DNA from: Candidatus Poribacteria bacterium
GTDB taxonomy: Bacteria > Poribacteria > WGA-4E > WGA-3G
Assembly: GCA_022821965.1 (NCBI GenBank)
Contig: JAJECN010000024.1
Location: forward strand, 1 to 64,000
Length of the DNA: 64,000 nt
Direction of reading: 5' to 3'
The notes under the pieces: model-generated
Database searches by the model: none
Told to the model about the DNA's origin: nothing
What the model saw: only the letters and a program-made list of their open reading frames with translations
In this document: positions 42,883 to 52,206 of the stretch, in pieces
Position numbering within the stretch: the stretch's first letter is position 1
How the letters are laid out: the number at the start of each line of letters is the position of its first letter
Translations under genes and position numbers: made by a program

Positions 42883-43875
42883 TTACGAGGCAGCGGCACC
42901 AAGCCGAACACGCGGATCCACCAGCGTGTAACTGATGTCTGTCAGTAACAAACCGATAATATACAGAACAGAACTAAGATAGACCATGCTCCGCACAATA
43001 GCGAAATCTTGGGCATGGATGGCTTCTATCGTAAAACTTCCAAGTCCAGGAATCGCGAAGAATGCCTCCATCACCAAGCTGCCCATAAATAGCAAGGGGA
43101 TCACCAAAACCACATTTGTCAGAATCGGGATCATCGCATTTTTCAGGGCATGTTTAAAGAGAATTACCGCTTCACTCAACCCTTTTGCCCGCGCTGTCCG
43201 CACATAGTCCCGATTGACCTCTTCAAGGAATATCGTCCGGTAAAAACGGATACCTCCACCGACCCCGCCTATAATGCCAATAACCACCGGTAGAATGACG
43301 AACTTCAGCATGTCCACACCGGAATCGTATCCAGAGATTGGAAAGAGTCGCAATACCTTCCCAAAGACCCACTGTCCACCAATAATATAGAAAAGCGTGG
43401 AGACGGACATGAGGATTACTGCGATGATTGTGCCCCAGAAATCGACATAAGTTGCTCGGTAGTAAGCGACAATCATCGAAACAGTGATATTTACCAGAAC
43501 GCCGACCAGAAAGGTCGGCAGCGCAATAGCGAGGCTTGCCCACATTCGTTGCGAAATTTGCGATGTAATATCAATATTATTGGAATCTGATGTCCCGAAG
43601 TCGAAGAAAAAAAGTTTAACCGATTTCTGGAAGAAGATAGTCTCCGTAAAAGACGCGGTTCCAGAGGCTTCTGCATTGAACCAAAGGGGTAGGTGATAGC
43701 CGTTTTGCTTCTTCCAATTGTTAACATCTTCCTGTGTAATATTCTTCTCACCAAGAATCCGACGCGCCATTTGATCGGGTGAATTAACAATAAAAAAAAG
43801 AAAAAACACAATCAGATTCACACCGATCAAGATTGGTATCGCATAAAGGGTTCGTCGGACAATATAAGTGATCAT
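42883..43875 (-). CDS. Peptide/nickel-type ABC transporter permease (DppB/OppB)
   Basis: The 330-residue protein has the OppB/DppB layout. It begins with MITYIVRRTLYAIPILIGVNLIVFFLFF and a periplasmic loop with PDQMARRILGEKNIT. The inner-membrane EAA motif reads YVRTARAKGLSEAVILFKHALKNAMIPI, followed by FFAIPGLGSFTIEAIHAQDF. It is the downstream partner of the binding protein at 43939-46107. No second permease (OppC) or ATPase (OppD/F) gene is next to it in this window, so those subunits must be elsewhere or the locus is reduced. Confidence 0.92.
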   Translation of the reverse strand: MITYIVRRTLYAIPILIGVNLIVFFLFFIVNSPDQMARRILGEKNITQEDVNNWKKQNGYHLPLWFNAEASGTASFTETIFFQKSVKLFFFDFGTSDSNNIDITSQISQRMWASLAIALPTFLVGVLVNITVSMIVAYYRATYVDFWGTIIAVILMSVSTLFYIIGGQWVFGKVLRLFPISGYDSGVDMLKFVILPVVIGIIGGVGGGIRFYRTIFLEEVNRDYVRTARAKGLSEAVILFKHALKNAMIPILTNVVLVIPLLFMGSLVMEAFFAIPGLGSFTIEAIHAQDFAIVRSMVYLSSVLYIIGLLLTDISYTLVDPRVRLGAAAS

Positions 43876-43938
43876 TAAAAAAAGTTACCTCGCTGAAAAG
43901 AAGCGCGGTCGAAAACACGCTAATAAGGTGGAATGCAG

Positions 43939-46107
43939 CTAAGAGGTTCCTCGTTCTCGTTTCCAAATTGTGATCGCAGCCGGAATCGTGCCTAAAACGA
44001 GAAACGCGACACATACCCACAGCGGCCAGACAACAGGTTTATTCCATGCCAGACGACTTTCTGATCGCTGACCGGCATCAATGCGAAGGTACTTGAGCGT
44101 CCCTCCACCTAAAGAACTCGGTTTGCTGTTCTTCACCCATTTATGCGACAACCCAAACGCAACGGGGTGATAGGTAAAGACCCACGGTGCGTCTTGTTGA
44201 AGCAGGTGATTCATCTTGCGAATGATTTCTAACCGTTCTGGTGAGTTTTCCATGTTTTTCATCTGCTCAAAGAGCCGGTTGTACTCCGCATTATCGTAGT
44301 TAGCAGTATTTTCACCACTGTGGGTAACTCTCCCGTTCGGTCCGTAGAGAAGAAACAAAAAATTTTCGGCATCAGGGTAGTCGGCGTGCCATCCCCAAGA
44401 GATGATTTGGAAGTTACCGTTTTTCACTTTGTCGCGAAATCGGTTGTAATCGGTGGTGCGGCTTTCCATCGTGATACCGAGTTGCTCTAATTTATTCCGC
44501 ATCCATGTTAAGTATGCCGTAGCACCTGCGGAGTTCCACGCGTTATCAAAGGAAACAACGAGGGGATCTCCCTTGCTATCCTGTCCATCCGGATAGCCTG
44601 CTTCTGCGAGAAGCTGCCGTGCTTCTTCAATGGATTTCCGAACCGGACGCTGCTTCTCGGCATCCCAATTATAGACATAAGGGTTGATTCCAACTTCTCC
44701 TGCTTCGTATCCGAAGATGCCGGGCGGAATTGGACTCTGCGAACTAACGCCGCGCCCGTTGATAAAAATCTCAATAAATTCCTCATAATCGAGAGCAATG
44801 GAAATCGCTTGACGAAGTTTCTGCCTCTCTGCTGTGTACCCACCAACGGTATCGTCCAACATATTAAAAGCAAGATATCTCGTCGTCGGTTCAACGTTGG
44901 TGCGCAGCACAATATGCTTTGCTTTCATTGATTCACTTGCAGCCGGATCACCCGTATCGTTGAAAGAGACTGCACTGTCAAATGTATCGGAAGAGATACC
45001 AGAACTATCGTAGTAACCTTGCAAAAACTTATTCCAGCGCGGAATGTATTCCTTCTCTAATTTGTAGACAACTCTGGGAATAAATGGAATGACTTCCCAT
45101 GCGTCATCCAAAAGTCCGGCTTCCCTATCACCGGCTTCCCCGCTTGATGGGTAGCGTTCTATCCGAAAGTTTTCATTCTTGACGAGAACTATTTCTTTAT
45201 GTGCGAGGAGGGTTTCCATCCGATAGGCTCCCGTTCCTACAGGAAACCTATCAATCGTGATATTTCGATCTTTGACAGCGGGTTGACTGTAAAAATCGAT
45301 TGCTTCTTTCGGCATTGGTGAAAAGAAGGGCATCGCCAACCAATAGACAAACTGCGGATACTTCGTCTTGAGGATAACCCGATAGGTGTAACGATCCACG
45401 ACCTCGACACCGGGAAATGGGGCGTCTTTTTGTCCCGCAGCAACAGCGGCTGAATGTGTTTCCATACCAAGGATATAATCTTTCAACGTGCTGAGAATAG
45501 GACAGGAAGTACTCGGATCCGCCATGCGTTTAATCTGGTAGACATAATCGGCGGCGACAAGCTCACGCGTGCCTGTCATCGAAAAATCTTTAACCTCTTT
45601 AAAGCCTTTGACATCCGCGCGTGTCAAATTACGGTAAAGCCATTCACCGTTTTCAGTCTTAGCGAAACAGGGATGTTGCTGATACATAATCCCCGGTCGG
45701 ATACGGATTTCATAAACCGCACGCGCCACCGATGCTGCAGGAGCACCTAACGGCAACTGCTGCCCGTCGGCATCAAAATAGCGGGGTTGTGGCACCGCCT
45801 CCGCTGTCAACGGAATCAGTTCGTACGGCCGCTTCAGGTAATGATATTGCAACGGCGGTTCATAAATCTGTTGAATGAACCTATATTCATCTGAACTGTA
45901 AGAGACCGCTGGATCGAAGTGTTTTGGCTCTTCATCGAACGTGCTGTAGTAGATATCCTTGTCCTGCTCAGACTTTGGATATGGATTATTCGGCACACCA
46001 CAACCGATAAAAAAAGCAAGTACCATTAACACTATACAACATTCGTTTGAAAACAGCATTTTGAAATTGGTATTGTGCGTTGGACAACGAGGTTTCAGTA
46101 ATTTCAT
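43939..46107 (-). CDS. Peptide-type ABC transporter substrate-binding lipoprotein with C-terminal helix
   Basis: This family 5 (OppA/DppA) binding protein has 722 residues, longer than the usual 520-600. A signal with lipobox FFIG-C36 lies near the N-terminus. The binding lobes carry HFDPAVSYSSDEYRFIQQIYEPP and GTGAYRMETLLAHKEIVLVKNENFR. The C-terminus ends with a membrane helix (VVWPLWVCVAFLVLGTIPAA) and basic KRERGTS. Lipid and helix would tether both ends, which is unusual. ATG 46107 has a GAGGA site; the upstream open frame to 46176 overlaps the next gene. Confidence 0.88.
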   Translation of the reverse strand: MKLLKPRCPTHNTNFKMLFSNECCIVLMVLAFFIGCGVPNNPYPKSEQDKDIYYSTFDEEPKHFDPAVSYSSDEYRFIQQIYEPPLQYHYLKRPYELIPLTAEAVPQPRYFDADGQQLPLGAPAASVARAVYEIRIRPGIMYQQHPCFAKTENGEWLYRNLTRADVKGFKEVKDFSMTGTRELVAADYVYQIKRMADPSTSCPILSTLKDYILGMETHSAAVAAGQKDAPFPGVEVVDRYTYRVILKTKYPQFVYWLAMPFFSPMPKEAIDFYSQPAVKDRNITIDRFPVGTGAYRMETLLAHKEIVLVKNENFRIERYPSSGEAGDREAGLLDDAWEVIPFIPRVVYKLEKEYIPRWNKFLQGYYDSSGISSDTFDSAVSFNDTGDPAASESMKAKHIVLRTNVEPTTRYLAFNMLDDTVGGYTAERQKLRQAISIALDYEEFIEIFINGRGVSSQSPIPPGIFGYEAGEVGINPYVYNWDAEKQRPVRKSIEEARQLLAEAGYPDGQDSKGDPLVVSFDNAWNSAGATAYLTWMRNKLEQLGITMESRTTDYNRFRDKVKNGNFQIISWGWHADYPDAENFLFLLYGPNGRVTHSGENTANYDNAEYNRLFEQMKNMENSPERLEIIRKMNHLLQQDAPWVFTYHPVAFGLSHKWVKNSKPSSLGGGTLKYLRIDAGQRSESRLAWNKPVVWPLWVCVAFLVLGTIPAAITIWKRERGTS

Positions 46108-46165
46108 ATCTTCCTCTGTGAGCGGACGCTGCTCCCATCTCTCCTTAGATAATGAAAATAACACA

Positions 46166-47245
46166 TTAAAATGCATATAGAACTGTTAACGACACCAAAG
46201 GACCAAACTCAAAGGCATCGCTCTCCTCATATACACCATCCAACAAAGCATCCGTATCATCATAAAGCGTCTCTTGGCTCAAGGGTAACATCAAAGTCAG
46301 AGACAACGGAATATTATAGGGCGTTGCAACCGATGCGCCTACAGATGCCATGCTGAAACGTAGCCCAGTATTGATATCCAACTCCCCTGCCCAATACGCG
46401 TAAGATTGATAAAAACCAAGATAACCTGCTTGGAACGAGATCCAATTATTAAGACGGTAATTTAGACCGGCTGTGTAGGTGAGTTCTCTTGAACCGCGAT
46501 AGGTCTTACTGTTCTCATAGAACGGAAATTTACCGCGGATACTGACGCTCGCGCCCACCTCTTTGTAAAGAGGAATGCTATAATGTATATCTGCGATCGG
46601 ATTAAAGGTACCGGTACCAAATTGGATATGGAGATGCTTAAGCCCAGCATCCCCCAACTTCCATGGATCTTCCTCGGTCTTTCCAAACGGAATTGTTGCT
46701 CCGATACGACTCATTAAAAAATCGGTCTCCTTAAGGAGACCTACCTTACGGTATCCGAGAAAAACATCTGCGTCCCTGAGTCCCGTATAGGTCTCATTTC
46801 GGTGATGGTTATCCCTATTGCGTAAAATTGCCTCCATTTCGGCGTTCGTGACAGGCTGAATCTCCTCAATAGTTGCCTCTTGGGCTTTGGTCTCGTACGG
46901 TACATTCGCTTCCAGCATCCATTGGGAGTTGAGTTGATATTTTAACCCGACATCAACGCGAAAAGTGTTTAGTTTAACATGATGTCGATGCAGTGGGACT
47001 TCTACTACCTTTCCCTCTGTGGAGATGCCTTTTGTTTCTAAGTGCCCACCTTGTGCATCGAACCACCGCATTATACTCACAGTACTTTGAAATTGCTTCA
47101 TCTCTCCTGAAGTCAAACTGACTTCGCCTATCCCGCTACGTGGGATTGCAGGATTACTTCACGCGCCTCAGCTATTCTGCACGAAACCGAGTGGAAGGAA
47201 GATGAATTGAAAGCAAAGGAGGAAAAAGAAAATTCGGGTTGTCAT
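46166..47245 (-). CDS. Outer-membrane beta-barrel protein with two in-frame UGA codons; candidate UxxU selenoprotein
   Basis: From ATG 47245 the frame reads a signal peptide (MTTRIFFFLLCFQFIFLPLG, 1-20), then FVQNS, UGA (codon 26, 47170-47168), Gly-Ala, UGA (codon 29, 47161-47159), and SNPAIPRSGIGEVSLTSGE. It is then uninterrupted to the stop at 46166. The mature part looks like an outer-membrane barrel of about 330 residues, with alternating aromatic strands and a terminal Phe. The start overlaps the aldo/keto reductase stop by ATGA. If both UGAs encode Sec the mature N-terminus holds U-G-A-U, a CxxC-like pair. A conventional caller would start at 47116 or 47101 and lose the signal peptide. 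Alternatives are a pseudogene or a sequencing error. Confidence 0.65.
47127..47170 (-). promoter_or_regulatory. Possible SECIS-like hairpin after the double UGA
   Basis: On the minus strand, ATCCC (47146-47142), loop ACGTAGC (47141-47135) and GGGAT (47134-47130) form a 5-bp hairpin, with a CCT/AGG extension (47152-47150 with 47129-47127) across a bulge. The loop starts 17 nt after the second UGA and 26 nt after the first, both within the range seen for bacterial SECIS elements. The loop holds GU but its first two bases are A and C, which is not the best fit. Confidence 0.4.
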
Positions 47246-48192
47246 AGAGGGTTCTTATCCATTTCCAAGTTGAGCCATTCCATTTCAGCATCGGAGAGTT
47301 CAAGTCCGATTGCACCGAGAGAGGAGTCCATCTCCGCCAAGGTTGCCGGTCCAACAATTGGGAAGACGGGGAATGGGATATTCAAACAGTATGAAAGGGA
47401 AACCTGAATTGCGGAGTAGCCGTATTTCTCTCCCAATTTCTCTGCGCGTGTAAGCCTTTCAAAGTTGCCGTCATTGTAGTAGACGCGGACCATATCTCCA
47501 TTGTCCCGGTTCTCCGGTGTAAACGCACCACTAAAGAAACCACGTGCCTGTGAAGACCAAGGCATCAGTGGAAATTGACTCTCTTTATGCCACTCACGCG
47601 CCGTATCATCAACACAAACGCAACCACCCCACATCGGCTCCATCGGCACAGCGAGACTGATGTTATTACTACAAGAAACGAATCCTTGTAGTCCATTCTC
47701 GGCGGCATAGGTATTAGCATCAATGATACGCTGCGGCTGCCAATTAGAAGCGGCAGCGGCTCGAATGCGTCCTGCGCCAATCTCATCGTTCAGATAATCA
47801 ATAATTGTGCTAACGGGAATCACGGGATCGTCGCGATGGAGCATGTAAAGGTCAATAGAATCGGTGCGGAGTCGGATGAGACTCTCATCGAGATCGGCTT
47901 TGAGTTCTTCAGGAGAGAGACGCGGGCGAGGCACTCTGCCTTGTGGGTGTCCGCCCTTATCAATGAGAAAGACCTCATCCCGGTTTCGGCGTTGCCGCAT
48001 CCAGAGACCGATGAGCATCTCGCTATCACCACCGCCATAACCGTGTGCTGTGTCAAGAGCATTTCCACCCGCTTCAAAAAATGCGTCAAGCATTTCGGTA
48101 CTATAGTCGAACTTTACAGGCGAAAACATCATTGTACCCAGAATTAGCTGCGAGATGTCTTTGCTAACACCGGGAATTTTTATGTGTTTCAT
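47242..48192 (-). CDS. Aldo/keto reductase
   Basis: This NAD(P)H-dependent oxidoreductase (TIM barrel, 316 residues) has the family's four catalytic positions: D47 and Y52 in ALDTAHGYGGGDSE, K79 in FLIDKGG, and H119 in YMLHRDDP. C-terminal nucleotide-binding features (FPIVGPATLAEMDSSLGAI) are present. Substrates cannot be told. The stop codon overlaps the start of the barrel gene by ATGA, so these two probably share a transcript and coupled translation. AAAGGAA lies about 12 nt before the ATG. Confidence 0.93.
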   Translation of the reverse strand: MKHIKIPGVSKDISQLILGTMMFSPVKFDYSTEMLDAFFEAGGNALDTAHGYGGGDSEMLIGLWMRQRRNRDEVFLIDKGGHPQGRVPRPRLSPEELKADLDESLIRLRTDSIDLYMLHRDDPVIPVSTIIDYLNDEIGAGRIRAAAASNWQPQRIIDANTYAAENGLQGFVSCSNNISLAVPMEPMWGGCVCVDDTAREWHKESQFPLMPWSSQARGFFSGAFTPENRDNGDMVRVYYNDGNFERLTRAEKLGEKYGYSAIQVSLSYCLNIPFPVFPIVGPATLAEMDSSLGAIGLELSDAEMEWLNLEMDKNPL

Positions 48193-48449
48193 TACAAGCG
48201 GTTTCCTTTTTTAGATGGGCATACAAGTCATGCCCTTTGTAATTACAGGATATAGGGAAATTATAGCAGATTTTCAATCCAAAATCCAGAAGAAAATTAG
48301 GTTAGCGTTAGCGGATTATCGTAAGTTATGAAATGTGCCGACCTTTTGAAACAAGCTCGCTTTCCATTCTATCAGAAAATCGCTTGACACGAATCGGATG
48401 AATCGCATAAAATTTCAACCATTAGAGACCAAAGATTGGAGGGAAACCG

Positions 48450-49463
48450 ATGAAAATCACAGGCTTTGAATACCGGACCATTTCCATTCCTTTCATTCCT
48501 GCGATACAGGAACACTCAGGCATGGATTATCCGACCACGTTGATTTGGGTACACACAGATGAAGGGCTGACTGGATTGGGTGAGAGCAATTCTCTGAATA
48601 GTGATATTACAGACCAAGCCGATGGAATCTCCGAAAAATATGTCGGCAAGAATCTTTGGGATATTGATCTCGCTTCCGAGTCATTTGCCTTCCAGTGCGC
48701 ATTTTACGACTTAGCAGGACAGGCATTGGGAGTGCCTGCCCATAAACTAATCGGCGAGAAACACAGAAATAGTGTTGAGCTTGCCTACTGGTCACCACCG
48801 ATGCCAGCAGAGGCGACAGCAGCGGAGGCAGAACGCGCTGCGAATCTCGGTTTTCGGGTGCATAAGCTCAAGGCACGGAAGGCAAATATTGTCGAAACCG
48901 CTCGTTTAATTGAACAAGCGTGCGGGCCTGATTTCCAAATTCGCGTTGATCCAAACACGGAATTCGGTGATCTGGAGACCGGTCTTCGACTTGCAGAGGA
49001 GTTGCTCCCCTATAACATCGAAGTCTATGAAGACCCAATACGATTTGAGGATTTGTCTTGGTATCGTCAGATGCGGGAAGAGGTAGAAGTCCCAGTTGCT
49101 CGGCATTTAGGACCCCCCCAAGGGATTTTAGAGAATATTCTTGCAGGTGCGGTGGATGCAGTCAACATGGGTGGGAACGTCGCCGGTCTTCGCAAAAGTG
49201 CTGCTGTTGCCGAAGCTGCTGACCTGCCGATTTGGGTGCAAATTTTCGCCTTCGGTTCGTGTGTTGCTTCGACGTTTGCCGCACACATCGCATGTACGCT
49301 GCAAAACTGCACGATGCCGATTGACGAGCTTCCGCACATCCGCGTTGATGATCTCTCTGGTGGTAGCATGGACCTCTCAAACGGAGCGATTAACCTATCA
49401 GATGCCCCGGGGCTGGGTATCAGTCTTGATATGGATGCCGTTGAGCGATATCGGATCCGTTAA
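48450..49463 (+). CDS. Mandelate racemase/muconate-lactonizing-type enzyme (enolase superfamily)
   Basis: The 337-residue protein has an N-terminal capping domain and a TIM barrel. The KxK pair HKLKAR (K139, K141), a first metal Asp in RVDPNTEFG (D167) and Glu in VYEDPI (E194) are seen. The region of the usual third acidic ligand reads VARHLGPPQG and lacks an obvious Asp or Glu. Members abstract a proton next to a carboxylate, and many act on sugar acids. GGAGGG lies about 7 nt before the ATG. The exact substrate is unknown. Confidence 0.85.
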   Translation: MKITGFEYRTISIPFIPAIQEHSGMDYPTTLIWVHTDEGLTGLGESNSLNSDITDQADGISEKYVGKNLWDIDLASESFAFQCAFYDLAGQALGVPAHKLIGEKHRNSVELAYWSPPMPAEATAAEAERAANLGFRVHKLKARKANIVETARLIEQACGPDFQIRVDPNTEFGDLETGLRLAEELLPYNIEVYEDPIRFEDLSWYRQMREEVEVPVARHLGPPQGILENILAGAVDAVNMGGNVAGLRKSAAVAEAADLPIWVQIFAFGSCVASTFAAHIACTLQNCTMPIDELPHIRVDDLSGGSMDLSNGAINLSDAPGLGISLDMDAVERYRIR

Positions 49464-49864
49464 GGCATGCGGAAAGAATAGGCGAGGTTGGAAAACCTCG
49501 CCAGCTAACAGAGGAAGAATCGCTATCAAGAGATTGTTCCTACAAAAGGGGTAACATTCAATCGTCGGTTTTCAAGAGTCATTTATTAGAACTCGTTTGA
49601 AACCGAATACCTTAGTCTAACGTTTTTATTTTCACAGAAGAGAATCAGGTCAGTCCGAAAATGCTGACCGAGAAGGAAAATGATGTCCTATCTTCGCGCC
49701 ACAGCAAATGTTCCATATCAGGTATCTCGACGGGCTGTTTATTATAATCAGTAAGAGGGAATCTGTGCTGTGGCTGGAACAACATTTCAGTATCTGTTAG
49801 GTGAAACTCTTAATGCTCTATGTATCAACCGAGGCAAACCGCCAATAGCCTAAGGAGAAATACA
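49464..49864. other. Spacer with a GGCGAGGTT hairpin
   Basis: A perfect 9-bp hairpin GGCGAGGTT (49481-49489) / AACCTCGCC (49494-49502) follows the previous gene, without a U-run. A second hairpin GGTCAG (49649-49654) / CTGACC (49664-49669) sits before a tiny frame at 49683. No larger gene is seen. Confidence 0.5.
49683..49754 (+). CDS. Possible 23-residue small protein
   Basis: ATG 49683 has AAGG about 6 nt upstream. The frame reads MSYLRATANVPYQVSRRAVYYNQ and stops at TAA. It lies just after a GGTCAG/CTGACC hairpin, which could be an attenuator. There is no family match and the frame is very short, so this is only a candidate. Confidence 0.2.
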   Translation: MSYLRATANVPYQVSRRAVYYNQ

Positions 49865-50062
49865 ATGACTGCAGAATCGTATTGGAGAGTGTTAAAGAAA
49901 TCAAACCGCATGCTGGCGTTAAATTGGGAAACTCTCGTAGCAGCACGCACTGAAGGCGATAAGGAACGGATAAAGAGAGCCGAGAGGAATTATTTCCATT
50001 CACTGCGGAGTGCTATGGCAGCAACACAAAACGCGGTTTCGGAGCGGTTGGCTGTCCAGTGA
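49865..50062 (+). CDS. Small hypothetical protein, 65 residues
   Basis: ATG 49865 has AAGGAG about 7 nt upstream. The product (MTAESYWRVLKKSNRMLALN to ERLAVQ) is charged and helical, with no membrane segment and no recognised family. The strong ribosome site and codon use make it likely to be real. An intrinsic terminator lies about 180 nt downstream. Confidence 0.6.
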   Translation: MTAESYWRVLKKSNRMLALNWETLVAARTEGDKERIKRAERNYFHSLRSAMAATQNAVSERLAVQ

Positions 50063-50393
50063 CCAAACGAAATACCAGATACGCGTGTACACGAAAAACA
50101 GAGCCTTATAGGAACAATACGTGTATCACTGTTATCATTTCTTACATTCGTATGGGATGAAACACGTAAAGTTCTTTTCTAACGTTACTGTCATTTCAAA
50201 GTAAATGTGGATTTCTGTCGTGTGTGGCGATTTTCAACCCATTGGCGAGGTTCCTAACCTCGCCTTTTTATTGTCATCATATAAAGATTGCAACAGCGTT
50301 TGAATTATGATAGAATAGACAACCACATTTCGTTATAACGCCCTATGAAGAATCCACAAATTAAGCCATCAAGGGACAGCAAATAAGAATATT
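50063..50393. other. Spacer containing an intrinsic terminator
   Basis: Apart from the terminator at 50244-50270, nothing is recognised in this 331-nt gap. It contains AT-rich sequence before the SIS-domain gene, including ATGATAGAATA-like -10 candidates, but no clear promoter could be fixed. Confidence 0.5.
50244..50270 (+). terminator. Intrinsic terminator
   Basis: A perfect 9-bp stem GGCGAGGTT (50244-50252) and AACCTCGCC (50256-50264) with a 3-nt loop is followed by TTTTTA. It would end transcription from the small gene at 49865. The same GGCGAGGTT stem appears at 49481 and inside the 38464 MITE, so the terminator may have arisen from a repeat. Confidence 0.85.
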
Positions 50394-51161
50394 ATGAGTA
50401 CTTCCCATCTACGTTATCTACACGTTGCACAAGACGTTCTAAAACAGATTGAGGCGACGCAAACCGACGCAATCGCAAAAGCCTCTGAGATGTGTGCAGA
50501 GACAATAGCTGCAGACGGCCTCGTCTATTTGTTCGGATCGGGACATTCCCGCATGCCAGTCGAAGAGATTTTTCCACGTTACGGAAGTTTCCCGGGTTTC
50601 TTTCCCATCGTTGAATTGGCGGTTACGTTTCACAACCAAGTCGTCGGTTGCAACGGGCAGCGCCAAGCACTCTTTTTAGAGAATGTCTCAGGATACGCAG
50701 AGGTGATCTTACGCAATTTTACTTTCAATCCCCACGACTGCATGATGGTGTTCTCCAATTCCGGTACGAATATCCTTCCGATTGAAATGGGGATGGGTGC
50801 AAAAGCGCGGAATCTTCCGCTTATAGCGGTGACTTCTATCGCACATAGCCGTTCATCAACATCGAAACACGCCTCCGGCAAACGCCTGTTTGAAATCGCA
50901 GACTTGACGATCGACAACTGCAACCCACCGGGGGATGCTGTCGTGGACATCCCGAATCTGGCGTATCCAGTCGGTCCCACATCCAGCATCGGGACGCTCT
51001 CGATCGTCAATGCAATTAAATGCCGAGTCGCTGAACTTTTGACAGAACGTGGAAAACCGCCTGTTGTACTGACTGGTGCTCATTTCCTCGGTCCCGAAGA
51101 ATCCGCAAAGCAGATTGAGAGAGCTTATGACGATTACAAGGTTCGTGTACAAGGGAGTTAG
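50394..51161 (+). CDS. SIS-domain protein (phosphosugar-binding)
   Basis: The 255-residue protein has a sugar isomerase (SIS) fold with LVYLFGSGHSRMPVEEIFPRYGS (about 43-65) and VFSNSGTNILPIEMGMGAKA. It ends in a UPF0309-like arrangement (VVLTGAHFLG). SIS domains bind or isomerise amino sugars or phosphosugars. The ribosome site is weak. The gene begins a plus-strand run that leads into nadD. The ligand is unknown. Confidence 0.87.
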   Translation: MSTSHLRYLHVAQDVLKQIEATQTDAIAKASEMCAETIAADGLVYLFGSGHSRMPVEEIFPRYGSFPGFFPIVELAVTFHNQVVGCNGQRQALFLENVSGYAEVILRNFTFNPHDCMMVFSNSGTNILPIEMGMGAKARNLPLIAVTSIAHSRSSTSKHASGKRLFEIADLTIDNCNPPGDAVVDIPNLAYPVGPTSSIGTLSIVNAIKCRVAELLTERGKPPVVLTGAHFLGPEESAKQIERAYDDYKVRVQGS

Positions 51162-51257
51162 CACAACACGATTTTTCCGTTGACTTTTCCCGCGCAAATC
51201 CGTATACTTTAAGAAGCAGAAAAAAATGCCGGATTCCCTGAAGCAAGTTTGCATCCG

Positions 51258-51869
51258 ATGGACATTCCGACACCAAAAACGACCAATAGAATCGCTGTGA
51301 TGGGTGGAACATTCAACCCGATTCACTATGCACATCTGATCAGTGCCGAACAGGTTCGGACAGGATTAGGCTACGACAAGATCCTGTTCATCCCTTCTGC
51401 CAGACCACCACATAAAGTAGCAGACGTTGACATTATTGAACCGGAACATCGGTATCAGATGGTCCTCTCGGCGATCGCAGAGAATCCACACTTTGAGGTG
51501 TCACGAATTGAATTGGAACGAGCCGGTCCGTCATACACTATTGAAACGCTGAAAGTCCTTAAAAAACGCTATGGGGAAACCACCGAACTGGCATGGATTA
51601 TCGGGGCAGATTCGCTCATTGAGTACAAAGTCTGGAGAGACTTTGACGAGGTGTTGGCACAATGTGTCATGATCGCAACAACACGTCCGAGTTACGATCT
51701 GAATCGAGTTCCATTAGAAATCAGGAAGAGGGTTACGACTTTCCCTATAACAGGGGTTGATATATCCGCCACGGTTATTCGGGAACGGATTCGGAAAGGG
51801 CTTTCAATCCGGTATCTTGTGCCAGAAGATGTTCAAGCCTATATTCATCGGTATCGGTTGTATCAATAA
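51258..51869 (+). CDS. nadD: Nicotinate-nucleotide adenylyltransferase
   Basis: NadD adds AMP from ATP to nicotinate mononucleotide in NAD synthesis. The 203-residue protein has MGGTFNPIHYAHL, which includes the HxGH-type nucleotidyltransferase motif, and the closing DISATVIRERIRKGLSIRYLVPEDV with the ISxTxxR pattern. The frame opens at a TTG at 51249, but ATG 51258 fits better. No good ribosome site is visible. It stands in the typical nadD-yqeK-rsfS order. Confidence 0.94.
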   Translation: MDIPTPKTTNRIAVMGGTFNPIHYAHLISAEQVRTGLGYDKILFIPSARPPHKVADVDIIEPEHRYQMVLSAIAENPHFEVSRIELERAGPSYTIETLKVLKKRYGETTELAWIIGADSLIEYKVWRDFDEVLAQCVMIATTRPSYDLNRVPLEIRKRVTTFPITGVDISATVIRERIRKGLSIRYLVPEDVQAYIHRYRLYQ

Positions 51870-51930
51870 TTGTAAAAATCCGTTTAAAAAAATTGAGATT
51901 CTGAGAGTCAGAAAATAAGGAATTAAAAAC

Positions 51931-52164
51931 GTGCAACACACGTGCAGTATGTGCGGAGCAGTCTACGATTTTATCTGGAAAGAGGGAACCCCTTTACCGA
52001 AAAATTTCCCTTTCTGTAGTGCGCGATGTAAAGCAGCAGATTTGTCAAAATGGCTGAACGAGGAATACGCCATTAGTACCCCGTTGCCGGACATGATATT
52101 GTCGGATACTGAACGAGAGCTCCTTGTCGAACTTGGAGCAGACATTGATGATGACATGGACTAA
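51931..52164 (+). CDS. yacG: YacG-like zinc-finger protein (DNA gyrase inhibitor family)
   Basis: The 77-residue protein has a single four-Cys zinc site (C5, C8, C29, C33) and the family stretch FCSARCKAADLSKWLNEEYAI. E. coli YacG binds GyrB and inhibits gyrase. The tail is acidic (LGADIDDDMD). It starts at GTG 51931 with AAGGA about 10 nt upstream. Its place between nadD and yqeK is typical of small-gene additions to this cluster. Confidence 0.85.
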   Translation: MQHTCSMCGAVYDFIWKEGTPLPKNFPFCSARCKAADLSKWLNEEYAISTPLPDMILSDTERELLVELGADIDDDMD

Positions 52165-52206
52165 TTGAGCAAGCTTAATGAAGTTCAAAAATTTTATAAC
52201 GATTAA

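Noticed and set aside
46166..47116. Barrel protein starting at 47116 or 47101 without signal peptide
   Set aside because: The in-frame signal peptide and ATGA overlap upstream are hard to explain by chance; kept as candidate Sec protein, with pseudogene as the main alternative.
49141..49554. 137-codon frame inside and after the enolase-superfamily gene
   Set aside because: It overlaps a well-supported gene in another frame and has no family features or start signal.
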